Shown: positions 19,361 to 28,239, numbered from the stretch's first letter. The stretch is DNA of 64,000 nt from Planctomycetota bacterium (GCA_039819165.1 JBCBSM010000001.1:1364001-1428000); one strand, 5' to 3'. Numbers and translations are program-made. The notes: generated from the sequence alone by a model not told the origin.

Positions 19361-20745
19361 CCGCCACTGACGAGCAGGCCGTCCGCGGCTCGCCCGCGCA
19401 CGACCGCTGGGCGCACCGCCGCGCCGAGCCCCGAATGTTCGCGTTCCTGTGGGCGGTCTACCTGCTCGCCGCGGGCCTCTCGACCCTGGGCGTGGCGCTC
19501 ACCCGCGGGCCATGGACGCTGCTGGACAAGTCGGTCTACCAGCACGCGGCCCGCATCATGCTCGTCTGCGTGGCGCTGGGCGTGGCCGTGCTGTGGCCCA
19601 TGGTCCGCCTGAGCCAGCAGGTGCCCGCGAGCGGCCGATCGTGGCGGGCCATCGCCAAGGACCTCGTCGTGCTCGTGCTGCCGGTGCAGGCGGTGCTCTG
19701 GGCGCAGGCCGCGGCGCGATCGGGCTGGGCACTCGACCTGATCGCCGCGATGTCCGCGGCGCTGCTCGCCTGGCCGCTGCTCCTCGGCGCGCTGCTGGCC
19801 GCCGTGCTGCGCGGACCCTCGCCCGCCCCCCGCGATGGCGCTCCGCGGAGCGTCTTCGCCGGCGTGGACGGGCCATCGGCGGCGACGCGCTCGCTCGCCA
19901 TGGCCGCCGTCATCGCCCTGGCCCTGCTGCCGCTGCTCGCCCTGGCGACCGGGCCGGCCTGGGCGGCCATGCTCTCGCCGGTCTCCGCCGTCGTCGATCT
20001 CGCCCGCGAGCGCGACGTCGGCCCTGCTGCGTCGTCGGTGGTCGACGGCCGCTGGGCCGCCCTCGCCGCCCTGGGAGCCGCCGCGGTCGTGGCCTGGCTC
20101 GGCGTCTGCCTGCTGGAGATCGCCAGCCCTCCCGCTCGCGGTGAGGGCCCTGAGGGCGCACGCCCCGGGGGCGAGGGCCCAAGTGGTCGCTCACCGGCGG
20201 ACCAACTAGCATCTCCTTCGGTCCCGGGCACGGACGACCACGCTCAGGCGGGCCCTCGCACGGAGGAGCACTCCCCCATGGACATCATCACGCCCGAAGA
20301 GAAGGCCAAGCTCCAGCAGCGGCTGGCCGACCTCATCGCGAACCGGCCCAAGATCTCCGCCCGCATCGCCGAGGCCCGCGCCCTCGGCGACCTCAAGGAG
20401 AACGCCGAGTACCACAGCACCCGGGAACTCCAGGGCCTCGAGGAGGCCGAGATCCGCCGCATCGAGGAGCGGCTCGGCACCGCCCAGGTGGTCGACGACG
20501 ACCTCGCCAAGGACGCCCAGGTCGTGTTCCTGGGCTGCATGGTCAAGATCCGCGAGGTCGGCAACGACGTGGACGAGATGGTCAAGCTCGTCGGCGAGTT
20601 CTCGGACGATCCGCCCGACGACTACGACGAGGTCACCGTCGCCAGCCCCATGGGCAACGCCCTGATGAAGGCCCGCGTCGGCGAGACCGTCCGCGTTAAC
20701 GCCCCCCGCGGCGTCAAGCGGTTCGAGGTCGTCGAGATTCTCTAG
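19357..20745 (+). CDS. Polytopic membrane protein ORF that continues in frame into GreA
   Basis: The ATG at 19357 overlaps the FtsQ-like stop codon by 4 bp, so translation from here is likely. The first 260 residues hold about six hydrophobic segments and no recognised family. No stop codon then occurs before the greA stop at 20745. The two are joined by a linker of about 50 residues rich in Gly, Pro and Ser (..RGEGPEGARPGGEGPSGR..). Either this is a real membrane-tethered GreA fusion, or the membrane ORF is terminated by something not visible (for example a sequencing frameshift) while GreA is made from its own start. GC-rich inverted repeats lie in the linker at 20126-20182. Confidence 0.5.
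   Translation: MTATDEQAVRGSPAHDRWAHRRAEPRMFAFLWAVYLLAAGLSTLGVALTRGPWTLLDKSVYQHAARIMLVCVALGVAVLWPMVRLSQQVPASGRSWRAIAKDLVVLVLPVQAVLWAQAAARSGWALDLIAAMSAALLAWPLLLGALLAAVLRGPSPAPRDGAPRSVFAGVDGPSAATRSLAMAAVIALALLPLLALATGPAWAAMLSPVSAVVDLARERDVGPAASSVVDGRWAALAALGAAAVVAWLGVCLLEIASPPARGEGPEGARPGGEGPSGRSPADQLASPSVPGTDDHAQAGPRTEEHSPMDIITPEEKAKLQQRLADLIANRPKISARIAEARALGDLKENAEYHSTRELQGLEEAEIRRIEERLGTAQVVDDDLAKDAQVVFLGCMVKIREVGNDVDEMVKLVGEFSDDPPDDYDEVTVASPMGNALMKARVGETVRVNAPRGVKRFEVVEIL
20278..20745 (+). CDS. greA: Transcription elongation factor GreA
   Basis: GreA rescues backtracked RNA polymerase by stimulating transcript cleavage. The protein is 155 residues. The N-terminal coiled coil is clear: EEKAKLQQRLADL, then the signature EARALGDLKENAEYHSTREL. 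The C-terminal FKBP-like domain ends VRVNAPRGVKRFEVVEIL, close to the family's usual C-terminus. The ATG at 20278 is preceded by GGAGGAG, a strong ribosome-binding site about 11 nt upstream, which argues for independent initiation even though the upstream membrane ORF reads through in the same frame. Confidence 0.9.
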   Translation: MDIITPEEKAKLQQRLADLIANRPKISARIAEARALGDLKENAEYHSTRELQGLEEAEIRRIEERLGTAQVVDDDLAKDAQVVFLGCMVKIREVGNDVDEMVKLVGEFSDDPPDDYDEVTVASPMGNALMKARVGETVRVNAPRGVKRFEVVEIL

Positions 20746-20747
20746 GC

Positions 20748-20818
20748 GCTCCGCAGCGGCCATCCGGCCGCACACCCGCTCTTGCGGCGGGGCCGGCATG
20801 CGTCCGGCAGGCCCTGAG
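20748..20818 (+). repeat. Two-hairpin interspersed repeat, copy A (downstream of greA)
   Basis: The repeat starts 2 bp after the greA stop. The first hairpin is GCGGCC-ATCC-GGCCGC (20756-20771), the second GCCGG-7 nt-CCGGC (20792-20808), ending GGCCCTGAGC. A second copy with the same stems but different loops lies at 34698-34770, downstream of rplU, in the same orientation. Confidence 0.65.
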
Positions 20819-20987
20819 CCGACCTACGCCACCCCGCGCGACGCGGGTGTGACCGGCTTAAGGCCCTCGACGACCAACCCGACGCCGAAATGCGGCCGCG
20901 ACGGATCCCAAGCCTGCGGTACTCTTCGTGTATCGCAATGCCGACGCGGGCCCGCACGCGGACCGCGCCGGCGGAAGGAGGATCCCC

Positions 20988-21881
20988 ATGGCGGCACCCG
21001 GCACACTGGCGGCGATCCGCAGGACCGCGGCGTGCGGCGCACTGGCCGGCGGCGTGGCCGCGGGCGGCGTCGCGGCCGGCCTCTCCAGCGGCTGCGCGTT
21101 CCACGGCTCGCACTGGGGCCACGCCTCGTACCACCAGGCCGACTACGAGCTCAGCATCTCGGCCGAGCACCCCGGCGAGCCGCCCGACCTGGTCAAGGTC
21201 GAGAACTCCAACGGCAGCGTCCGCGTGGTCGAACACGACGACGCGAGCACCATCGTCATCGACGCCACCGTCCGCCTCCGCACCGACGACCGCGCCGAGC
21301 GGTTCGACATACTCGCCTCGGTCGAGGCCGGCAACGTGCTCCGCGTTCGCCCGCTCTGGCCCGACGGCCGCAAGCTCGGCAACGAATCGTGCTCGTTCCG
21401 CATCGCCGCACCGCGAGAGACCGCGCTGGACGTCCGCACCAGCAACGGCAGCATCGTGGTCGAGGGCGGCGACGAGGGCGCCGTGCTGCGGAGCTCCAAC
21501 GGGGCGATCACCGTCGTCGATCGCGCGGGCTCGCTCGTTGCCACCACCTCCAACGGCAAGATCACCGTCCTGCGCACCCGCGGCGAGCTCGACCTAGAGA
21601 CCTCGAACGGCGGCATCCGCGTCGAGGACGCCCACCTCGGCGACGGCGCCCTGCGCGCGGTGACCAGCAACGGCAGCATCAACGCCGAGATCGGCGACGC
21701 CCTGCCGGGCCGCGTCTACGCCCGCACCACCAACGGCACCGCCCGCATCTACCAGCGGCCCGAGGGCGGCTCGACCAAGACCATCGCGCGAGGCCGTACG
21801 CTGGAGCTGGCCATCGGCGACGCCTCGGGCGAGGTCGACCTCCGCAGCTCCAACGGCTCGGTCACGCTGACCACCCGCTGA
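20988..21881 (+). CDS. DUF4097-type beta-repeat lipoprotein
   Basis: A 297-residue protein with an Ala/Gly-rich signal ending SSGC (lipobox), so it is probably lipid-anchored in the cell envelope. The mature part contains repeated beta strands with a TSNGSI-type core (ENSNGSVRV, RTSNGSIVV, RSSNGAITV, TTSNGKITV, ETSNGGIRV, TSNGSINAE, TTNGTARIY, RSSNGSVTL), the hallmark of DUF4097 beta-solenoid proteins. The function of the family is unknown. AAGGAGGA lies 7 nt before ATG 20988. It ends at a bidirectional hairpin terminator shared with the convergent gene. Confidence 0.88.
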   Translation: MAAPGTLAAIRRTAACGALAGGVAAGGVAAGLSSGCAFHGSHWGHASYHQADYELSISAEHPGEPPDLVKVENSNGSVRVVEHDDASTIVIDATVRLRTDDRAERFDILASVEAGNVLRVRPLWPDGRKLGNESCSFRIAAPRETALDVRTSNGSIVVEGGDEGAVLRSSNGAITVVDRAGSLVATTSNGKITVLRTRGELDLETSNGGIRVEDAHLGDGALRAVTSNGSINAEIGDALPGRVYARTTNGTARIYQRPEGGSTKTIARGRTLELAIGDASGEVDLRSSNGSVTLTTR

Positions 21882-21933
21882 CCACGGCCGCCTGCAATCC
21901 CAGAAGCTCCAAAAGAACGAAGCTCCAAAGAAC

Positions 21934-21963
21934 AAGGCCCCGGACGCTTCCACCCGGGGCCTT
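21934..21963. terminator. Bidirectional hairpin between convergent genes
   Basis: AAGGCCCCGG at 21934-21943 pairs perfectly with CCGGGGCCTT at 21954-21963. Flanks are moderately T-rich in both directions (CGTTGTG on plus, GTTCTTTGG on minus). It lies between the DUF4097 gene and the convergent secreted protein gene. Confidence 0.7.
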
Positions 21964-21999
21964 CGTTGTGTCGTCGTGCTGAACCGTGCTTCGGCGTTG

Positions 22000-24285
22000 C
22001 TAGTCGCAGCCGCCATCGAAGGCGGTCTGGAACGCCAGGAAGTCGAAGATCGTGAAGCTGCCGTCGCCGTCGAAGTCGGCCCGCGGGTCGCTCGTGTCGA
22101 AGGCGGTCTGGAACGCCAGGAAGTCGAAGATGGTCAGGCTACCGTCACCGTCGAAGTCGGCCGGGCAACTCGAGCAATCGATGGTCAGGATCTCGAAGGC
22201 GTCGATGCCCGCCTCGGTCACCGAGTCGTTGGGGTTGTCGGCCACCGAGAAGCGGATGCGGAACGTCGTCGTTGCGGGCACGAAGTCGGCGATGCGGTAG
22301 GCGTGCAGCGCCCACTCGTTGGGACCGCCGCTGAACTCCTCGACCTCGGTCCAGGTCGAGCCGCCGTCGCCCGACACCTCCACGAGCAGCGAATCCTGAT
22401 CGGCGTCATCGTTGGTGAACCACTTGGCGAAGCGGACGTAGGCCTCGTCGCCCAGATCCGACACGTCGTAGACGGGGCTGGTCAGGATCGTCGGCCCGCC
22501 GTCGACGTCGGTGTTGCCGCCATCGGGACCCGTGAGATAGGCACGGCCCGAGCCGTCGAAGTCGCTGACGGGATCGCCGCGATCGCCTGATCCGCCGGGC
22601 AGCCCGCGGGACCACGCGCCGTCGTCGAGGTCGACGTTCTGGACGCTCCAGCCTGTCGAGGTCTCGAAGTTGTCGGCAAAGATGACGTCGGTCTCGCCGA
22701 CGACCTGCGCCTTGTAGGCGATGAACGGGGCCGACAGCGGAGCGCGGAATAGCCGCCCGTCGGTGGCCTCGGCCTCGAACCAGTAATCCACGTTCTCGAG
22801 GCAGGGCAGCCCGGGCAGGGTGGCCTCGAACTCGCCGCCGCCCTGGGCGAACATCGGCACGACCACCGGATCGGGCTCGCCCGGCACGCTCAGGTGCATC
22901 CGCACCCGGTCGTCATCGACCTGGCCGGCCAGCTCGTTGATGCTCACGCGGACGGTCTCGCCGAAGGGGGCGAGCGTTGTGGGCGCGCCGCCGATGGGCT
23001 CGATCTCCAGGCTCGCCGCGCCGTCGGTGCCAACGTCAAGGATGAACAGGCCGCGCTCGATGTCCGAGACGATCACCACGCCGCTATCGAAGAACGGGTA
23101 GGTGCTCCACGCGCCGTTGAAGGACGGCGAGTCGCTGCCCGGGAAGGTGTCGAAGTAGGCCACCTCGGTGGGGTTCAGCGGATCGCTGCCCACGTCGAAG
23201 ACGCGCAGGCCGCTGCGGTAGTTGGCCTGGTACAGGTAGTCACCCGCGAGGTAGTTGTTGTGGTCGACCGCCCGCCGGCCGCTGGTGAAGGTGCTCACCA
23301 GGCGGGGATCGGTGATGTCCGACACGTCGAAGACGCGGGTGGTCGTCACGCTGACGGTGTCGCCCTCGTCCAGCTCGTCGTTGAGGTAGAGCAGCTGCTT
23401 GTCGTTGCTCAGCCAGGCTTGGTGGGTGTACCGCAGGTCGGCGTAGCTGGTGCGGCCGACGCGGAACATGTTGCCCTTGTCGGTGACGTCGATGATCTCC
23501 AAGCCATCGAAGCCGTTGGAGCAGAACGCGATCTCGCGGCCCGCGTACGGGCCATCGGTGTACGTCACGACCTGGGCGTCGTGCACGTAGTGGGTGCTCC
23601 ACGAGCCGACGATGGTCGGATCCTCGGGATCGTCGAGGCTGACGGCGATCAGGCCGCCGTTGGCGACGTTGGCGCCCACGAGGTAGAGGTAGCCCGAATC
23701 CGGGTTGGCCACAATGTTGTGCGTCGTCTCGTGGCCGAGCTGGGTCTTGTTGCGGACGAGCGTGACCTCGCCGGCATCGATGTTGCGCAGGTCGATCACC
23801 TGGATGCCGGCGCCACCCTCGCTCACGCCGTAGGCGTACTCGCCCATCACCTTGATGTCGTGCCATTGGCTCGAGGGGCCCGCGATCGAGCCGACGATCT
23901 TCGGATTGGTCGGATCGGTGATCTCGACGAAGCCGAAGCCCCGCTGCAGGCCCATGATGGCGTACTCGCGGCCCGACGGCGAGGTGTATCCCCAGCAGTC
24001 GTTGCCCGCGCCGTGGCCGCCCGGGAAGGCGCTCAGCGGGATCCACGACAGCAGCGTGACGTTGCTGGCGCTAAAGCTATCGGTCGGATCGTCGGGGCCG
24101 CCCGGTCCGCCATCCTGCATGGACAGCGACCACATCGGCGCCTCCACGGCGGGCAGCGCGTCGACCAACTTTCGCCAGCTGTCGTGCGCATCGGCGCTGG
24201 TGGACAGCAGGCCCGCGGCGCCCACGAGCAGGAGCGGCGAGGTCCAGCGCAGCGTGCGCACGAACGACGAGTGCGTTATCTTCAT
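22000..24285 (-). CDS. Secreted choice-of-anchor B (LVIVD-repeat) protein with two dockerin-like repeats
   Basis: A 761-residue secreted protein with signal peptide MKITHSSFVRTLRW..LLSTSADA. Residues about 75-430 form a beta-propeller-like choice-of-anchor B region with repeated IVGS, IQVIDLRN, LEIIDVTD and LRVFDVGS strands. A beta-sandwich region follows (FADNFETSTGWSVQNV..), which reads like a jelly-roll. The last 55 residues hold two EF-hand/dockerin-like units, each DFDGDGS-[LF]TIFDFLAFQTAFD. The tail is probably a surface-attachment or sorting module typical of this lineage. The gene is monocistronic, with the ATG at 24285. The ligand of the propeller is unknown. Confidence 0.85.
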   Translation of the reverse strand: MKITHSSFVRTLRWTSPLLLVGAAGLLSTSADAHDSWRKLVDALPAVEAPMWSLSMQDGGPGGPDDPTDSFSASNVTLLSWIPLSAFPGGHGAGNDCWGYTSPSGREYAIMGLQRGFGFVEITDPTNPKIVGSIAGPSSQWHDIKVMGEYAYGVSEGGAGIQVIDLRNIDAGEVTLVRNKTQLGHETTHNIVANPDSGYLYLVGANVANGGLIAVSLDDPEDPTIVGSWSTHYVHDAQVVTYTDGPYAGREIAFCSNGFDGLEIIDVTDKGNMFRVGRTSYADLRYTHQAWLSNDKQLLYLNDELDEGDTVSVTTTRVFDVSDITDPRLVSTFTSGRRAVDHNNYLAGDYLYQANYRSGLRVFDVGSDPLNPTEVAYFDTFPGSDSPSFNGAWSTYPFFDSGVVIVSDIERGLFILDVGTDGAASLEIEPIGGAPTTLAPFGETVRVSINELAGQVDDDRVRMHLSVPGEPDPVVVPMFAQGGGEFEATLPGLPCLENVDYWFEAEATDGRLFRAPLSAPFIAYKAQVVGETDVIFADNFETSTGWSVQNVDLDDGAWSRGLPGGSGDRGDPVSDFDGSGRAYLTGPDGGNTDVDGGPTILTSPVYDVSDLGDEAYVRFAKWFTNDDADQDSLLVEVSGDGGSTWTEVEEFSGGPNEWALHAYRIADFVPATTTFRIRFSVADNPNDSVTEAGIDAFEILTIDCSSCPADFDGDGSLTIFDFLAFQTAFDTSDPRADFDGDGSFTIFDFLAFQTAFDGGCD
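22016..22161 (-). repeat. 81-bp tandem duplication encoding the dockerin-like units
   Basis: A 35-bp stretch beginning TCGAAGGCGGTCTGG is identical at 22016 and 22097, and the rest of each unit is near-identical. The 81-bp period equals 27 codons, so the duplication keeps frame and doubles the Ca-binding unit of the gene's C-terminus. Confidence 0.8.
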
Positions 24286-24441
24286 GTACGTTACTCCCCA
24301 GGCACGGTACGCACCCTTACTACGCGCTCGTTTCCCAGAATCCGCGTTGCGGCATCAGTTCTTGGAACGCAAGGCCCGACACGAGCGTTAGGCCTCCGGG
24401 GCCCCAGAGCGGGCCCCGCACTCCCTTCGCGCACCAACCCC

Positions 24442-25332
24442 ATGGAGTTCCACGTGCTTCCATCCATAAGCAGAACGGTCTGGGCCGCCCTGCTGCTCGC
24501 GGCCGCCCTCGGCCTGCCCGGCGGGTCGGCCGCCGCCCAGGAGGGCCAGCGGCCGCTGTTCATCGACGACGCCGAGAGTCCCACGCTCTCGCTCGTGTGG
24601 ATCCAGAAGGACGGCGAGCGGATCGAGCTCACGCAGACCCAGCCCTGGGGCACCAAGACCGATCGGCAGTGGCTGGGGTACAACGTGGAGTCCTTCGTGG
24701 CCGTCGGCGGCACCCGCATCGACCTCCAACAGGGGCACCCGCTCGGATCGGTCGTCCGCGTCGGCTTCTATAAGACCGATAACAAGGAACCCTTCTTCGT
24801 CGACATCAAGCCAGGCTCGGTTGTTGAGATTCACCTCTCGGGAGTGCGATTCCTCGAGGACGCCGAGCCGACCGTCGCGACGGCGATGCAGCACCTCCAG
24901 TACACGCTGGCCGACGTGCAGAGCTGCGGCCTGGACCCCAGCGCCATCGACCAGTACAACACATCCAATCCCGAGGACACCCTGGGCGACCAGGTGACCG
25001 AGCGGAACGCCCGGCCCGGCGTCCTGCGGCTTGTGGCGGCCGGCGAGCCCACCGAGCGGCGGCGGACGCTCGAGCCCTACGAAGCCGGCCGCAGGGGCCG
25101 CGACGGCGAGCCCGCCGAGCGGCGGGGCACGATCGAATTCCGCCGCGACGCCGACACCGGCGCGATCGGCTTCGTGGCGCAGATTCCATACGAGCTCTTC
25201 CGCCACGTCCGCGATCCCTGGCACCGGGCGGACCCGGGCACCTTCTTCGAGCCCTACCACTTCCACATCGAGTTCGAGTCGCTGCCGACGCGCGCGCTGG
25301 CAACCCCGGACGGGGCAGCCGCGGATCGCTGA
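24442..25332 (+). CDS. Secreted protein of unknown function
   Basis: A 296-residue protein with a clear signal peptide (SRTVWAALLLAAALGLPGGS, cleavage near AAAQ). The mature part is mixed beta with a WLGYNVESFVAVGG segment and a Gly/Arg/Glu-rich stretch in the middle (EPYEAGRRGRDGEPAERR). It ends with a FEPYHFHIEFE strand. No family is recognised. It is divergent from the choice-of-anchor B gene with 156 bp between starts, and is followed 16 bp later by a peptidase gene. Confidence 0.75.
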   Translation: MEFHVLPSISRTVWAALLLAAALGLPGGSAAAQEGQRPLFIDDAESPTLSLVWIQKDGERIELTQTQPWGTKTDRQWLGYNVESFVAVGGTRIDLQQGHPLGSVVRVGFYKTDNKEPFFVDIKPGSVVEIHLSGVRFLEDAEPTVATAMQHLQYTLADVQSCGLDPSAIDQYNTSNPEDTLGDQVTERNARPGVLRLVAAGEPTERRRTLEPYEAGRRGRDGEPAERRGTIEFRRDADTGAIGFVAQIPYELFRHVRDPWHRADPGTFFEPYHFHIEFESLPTRALATPDGAAADR

Positions 25333-25348
25333 TCCGATAGACTCGGCG

Positions 25349-26371
25349 GTGGTACACCGACCGATCTTTGACGGCCACCTCGATCTGGCGTACCTCGCCG
25401 AGGTCGGCCGCGACATGCACGCCGAGCCCGACGACTGCCGCGGCACGCTGCTGCCCGCCGCCGTTACGCTGCCATCGCTGAAGTCCGCGAACGTGCGCGG
25501 TTGCCTGGCGACGATCTATACCGCCCCCGAGGACACCAACGGCGATCCGGGCTCGCACCTCGGACCCTCGGGGCACGCCTACCCCGCCGGCGATGCCGAT
25601 GCCGCCCACCGCTGCGGCCTGCGGCAGCTCAAGCTGTACGAGGCCTGGCGCGACGCGGGCGTGGTGTCGTTCCTGGATGATGATCGCGACGCCCCGCTCC
25701 GCATCGGCGTGCTGATGGAGGGGGCCGACCCGATCCGGACGCCCGATGAGGTCGCGTGGTGGGCCGAGCGGGGCGTCGTCGCCATCGGCATGACCTGGGC
25801 CCGAGGCACGCGGTACGCCGGCGGCAACGCGAGCGGCGGCGGGCTGACCGACGCGGGCCGCGACCTCGTGCGGGCCATCGACGAGGCCGGCCTGTGGCAC
25901 GACGCCTCGCACCTCAGCAATGCGTCGCTGGATGAACTCCTCGAACGCTCGACGGGCAGGATCTTCGCGAGCCACAGCAACGCCCGCGCGCTGCTCGACG
26001 ACAACGAGCGGCACCTCACCGACGACGCGATCCGCGCCATCGCCGGCCGGGGCGGCATCATCGGCGTCAACCTGTACGCGGGCTTCCTAGATCCTGCGTT
26101 CCGATCGGGTCACACGAGGCCGCCCCTGGCGAGGGCCGCCGACCACGCCGACCACCTCGCGTCGATCGCGGGCCGCGACAGGGTGGCGCTGGGCACGGAC
26201 CTGGACGGCGGATTCGATGCCTCGTGCCTGCCCGAGGGGGTCGAGCATCCGTCCGATGTTCACACCCTCTTCGGGTTGCTGGCCGATCGCGGCTGGAGCG
26301 AGGCTCAGCTGGCCGGCTTCGCGGGAGGCAACTGGGCGGCGCTGCTGGGCGTCGCCTGGCCGCCGGCGTGA
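25349..26371 (+). CDS. Membrane dipeptidase family (peptidase M19)
   Basis: A 340-residue zinc amidohydrolase of the renal dipeptidase family. The binuclear metal ligands are visible in order: FDGHLDL (His and Asp), VLMEGAD (bridging Glu), DASHLS (His), ASHSN (His), and VALGTDLDGGFD (Asp) near the end. It should hydrolyse dipeptides, often with D- or dehydro residues. No signal peptide is seen with the GTG start at 25349, so it is probably cytoplasmic. The 3' end overlaps the convergent M48 peptidase gene by 67 bp. Confidence 0.88.
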   Translation: MVHRPIFDGHLDLAYLAEVGRDMHAEPDDCRGTLLPAAVTLPSLKSANVRGCLATIYTAPEDTNGDPGSHLGPSGHAYPAGDADAAHRCGLRQLKLYEAWRDAGVVSFLDDDRDAPLRIGVLMEGADPIRTPDEVAWWAERGVVAIGMTWARGTRYAGGNASGGGLTDAGRDLVRAIDEAGLWHDASHLSNASLDELLERSTGRIFASHSNARALLDDNERHLTDDAIRAIAGRGGIIGVNLYAGFLDPAFRSGHTRPPLARAADHADHLASIAGRDRVALGTDLDGGFDASCLPEGVEHPSDVHTLFGLLADRGWSEAQLAGFAGGNWAALLGVAWPPA

Positions 26372-27375
26372 CCGCCCGAGAGACGGGCGGACCAGCGGTC
26401 GGCGAGCGTGCGCGGCGGGTCGTCATCGACGCGGCACACGGCGCACCAGAGGACGGGCGGGCCGAGCGAGGCGCCCTCGCCCGACGGCGCGGCCGACGGC
26501 GGCGGCGCGGGAGGCAACGCCGCGAGCGGCCGGAGCATCCGCTCCTGGTAGCGGGCGGGGCGGCGGTAGGTCGCCTCGGAGGCCTGCGCCTCGGCAAAGT
26601 CGGTCTGCAGCAGCTGCTCGATGCGGGCGATGCGGGCCTCGGGATAGGGGTGCGTCGAGAGGAACTCGGGCGGCCGCGCCGCGCCGGCGCTCATCGAGCC
26701 GAGCACCTTCATGACCTCCAGCTGGCCGCTGGGCTTGTAGCCGGCGCGGGCCATGTACCGCATGCCGAGCATGTCGGCGGTGAGCTCGTCCTCGCGGCCG
26801 TACTGCAGCAGCACGAGCTGGCCGCCGACCTGCAACGCTGGCACGCCGAGCTGGCCGTAGCGGCTGAAGGCGCTGTCCTCATCGGACACGCCGACCGCGA
26901 TGGCCGCACCGGCGATGGCGATCTGGAGGAGTTGGGCGTTCGCAAGCCGCTCGTTGCCGTGGCGATCGGTGACGTGGCCGATCTCGTGGCCCAGCACGCC
27001 GGCGAGCTGCGCCTCGCTCGTGAGGCGAGACGCCAGCCCACGCGTTATGAAGACCTGGCCGCCCGGCAGCGCGAAGGCGTTCAGCACGTCGGAGTTGAGG
27101 ATCTGGAACTCCCAGGGCAGATCGTCCGGCACGCCCTCCTCGACGTGGGGCACCATCGAGAAGCCGACCTCGGAGACGTACCGCCGGATGTTCTCGTCGG
27201 GGATGGGGCCGCCGAATTGCTCGGTGAAGCCGGGCGCGGCCTGGAGACCGAGGGCCGCCTCCTGCTGCCAGCTGATGGGGCTAAAGAAGCGATCACCCGT
27301 GGCCGGGCTCGTCTGGCAGCCCATGAGCGGGACGATCGCGATCAGCAATAGCAGCACGCGGCGAATCGGGGACAT
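26305..27375 (-). CDS. M48 family metallopeptidase, lipoprotein
   Basis: A 356-residue protein. The lipoprotein signal LLLLIAIVPLMGC is followed by an M48 (BepA/HtpX-like) catalytic domain with HEIGH near residue 127 and the third zinc ligand in EDELTADMLG. These peptidases act in the periplasm, often in outer-membrane protein quality control. The last 85 residues are Pro/Ala/Ser-rich and lie partly in the overlap with the convergent dipeptidase gene. ATG 27375 sits before the hydrophobic core; an ATG 15 bp upstream is possible. It is divergent from menG. Confidence 0.88.
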   Translation of the reverse strand: MSPIRRVLLLLIAIVPLMGCQTSPATGDRFFSPISWQQEAALGLQAAPGFTEQFGGPIPDENIRRYVSEVGFSMVPHVEEGVPDDLPWEFQILNSDVLNAFALPGGQVFITRGLASRLTSEAQLAGVLGHEIGHVTDRHGNERLANAQLLQIAIAGAAIAVGVSDEDSAFSRYGQLGVPALQVGGQLVLLQYGREDELTADMLGMRYMARAGYKPSGQLEVMKVLGSMSAGAARPPEFLSTHPYPEARIARIEQLLQTDFAEAQASEATYRRPARYQERMLRPLAALPPAPPPSAAPSGEGASLGPPVLWCAVCRVDDDPPRTLADRWSARLSGGHAGGQATPSSAAQLPPAKPAS

Positions 27376-27423
27376 TCCACGGACCTCCATGGACGGGCGT
27401 CGGGCGGCGATATCGTGGAGGGT

Positions 27424-28239
27424 ATGGAGCAGGGGCCGCCGAGTACGTCCGAAAACCAAGACCGCCCCGGCGCTCCGCCGCAGCCCGCCTGGACCGACGA
27501 GCGGCTCGCCGAGGACCCCCACCGCGATGCCGAGAAGGCCGACCGCGTGCAGCGGATGTTCACGGCGATCGCCGGCAGCTACGACCTCAACAACCGCGTG
27601 CACTCGCTGCTGCTGGACCAGCGGTGGCGGCGGCACGCCGTCAAGACCGCCGCCGTGCGCACGGGCGACGTCGTCGTCGATGTCGCCTGCGGCACGGGCG
27701 ACCTCACCGAGGCCTTCGCCGCCACGCCCGCGGCGCGGGTCATCGGCGTGGACTTCACCTTCGCGATGCTCGAGCGGGCGCGGCGCCGCCAGCGATCGCT
27801 CGCGGGTGCGATGTCGGGCAAGATCGCCTACGTCGAGGGTGACGCCATGCGGCTGCCCCTCGCTGACGCGTGCTGCGACGTGGTGTCGATCGCCTTCGGC
27901 CTGCGGAACGTGCAGGAGCCGGCGCGGGCGCTCGCCGAATTCCGCCGCGTGCTGCGGCCCGGCGGGCGGCTGGTGATCCTGGAGTTCGGTCGGCCGCGGT
28001 TCCCGCCGGTGCGGTGGGCCAACGACCTGTACACGAAGGTCATCATGCCGCGGACGGCGACGTGGATCAGCCGCGATCGATCCGGTGCGTACAAATACCT
28101 ACCGCGTTCGATCGAGACCTTCCTGGACCGGCCGACGATCCTGGCGATGCTGGGCGAGGCCGGCTTTGCAGAAACCGGCGCTCGGTCGCTCTCGGGCGGC
28201 ATCTGCGCCTGCTATAGGGCGATCGCTAACGGGGAGTAG
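27424..28239 (+). CDS. menG: Demethylmenaquinone/ubiquinone methyltransferase
   Basis: A class I SAM methyltransferase of the UbiE/MenG family that methylates the quinone ring in the last step of menaquinone synthesis. Seen are FTAIAGSYDLNNRVHSLLLDQRW, the SAM motif VVVDVACGTGDLTE, EGDAMRLPLAD, IAFGLRNVQEP and LRPGGRLVILEFGRP, and the C-terminal KYLPRSIETF block. It has 271 residues. ATG 27424 is used; an upstream GTG is possible. The product quinone would feed the NADH dehydrogenase encoded further along. Confidence 0.93.
   Translation: MEQGPPSTSENQDRPGAPPQPAWTDERLAEDPHRDAEKADRVQRMFTAIAGSYDLNNRVHSLLLDQRWRRHAVKTAAVRTGDVVVDVACGTGDLTEAFAATPAARVIGVDFTFAMLERARRRQRSLAGAMSGKIAYVEGDAMRLPLADACCDVVSIAFGLRNVQEPARALAEFRRVLRPGGRLVILEFGRPRFPPVRWANDLYTKVIMPRTATWISRDRSGAYKYLPRSIETFLDRPTILAMLGEAGFAETGARSLSGGICACYRAIANGE

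Noticed and set aside
20126-20182. Terminator between the membrane ORF and greA
   Set aside because: GC-rich inverted repeats are present but no T-tract follows, and the segment is inside an open frame.
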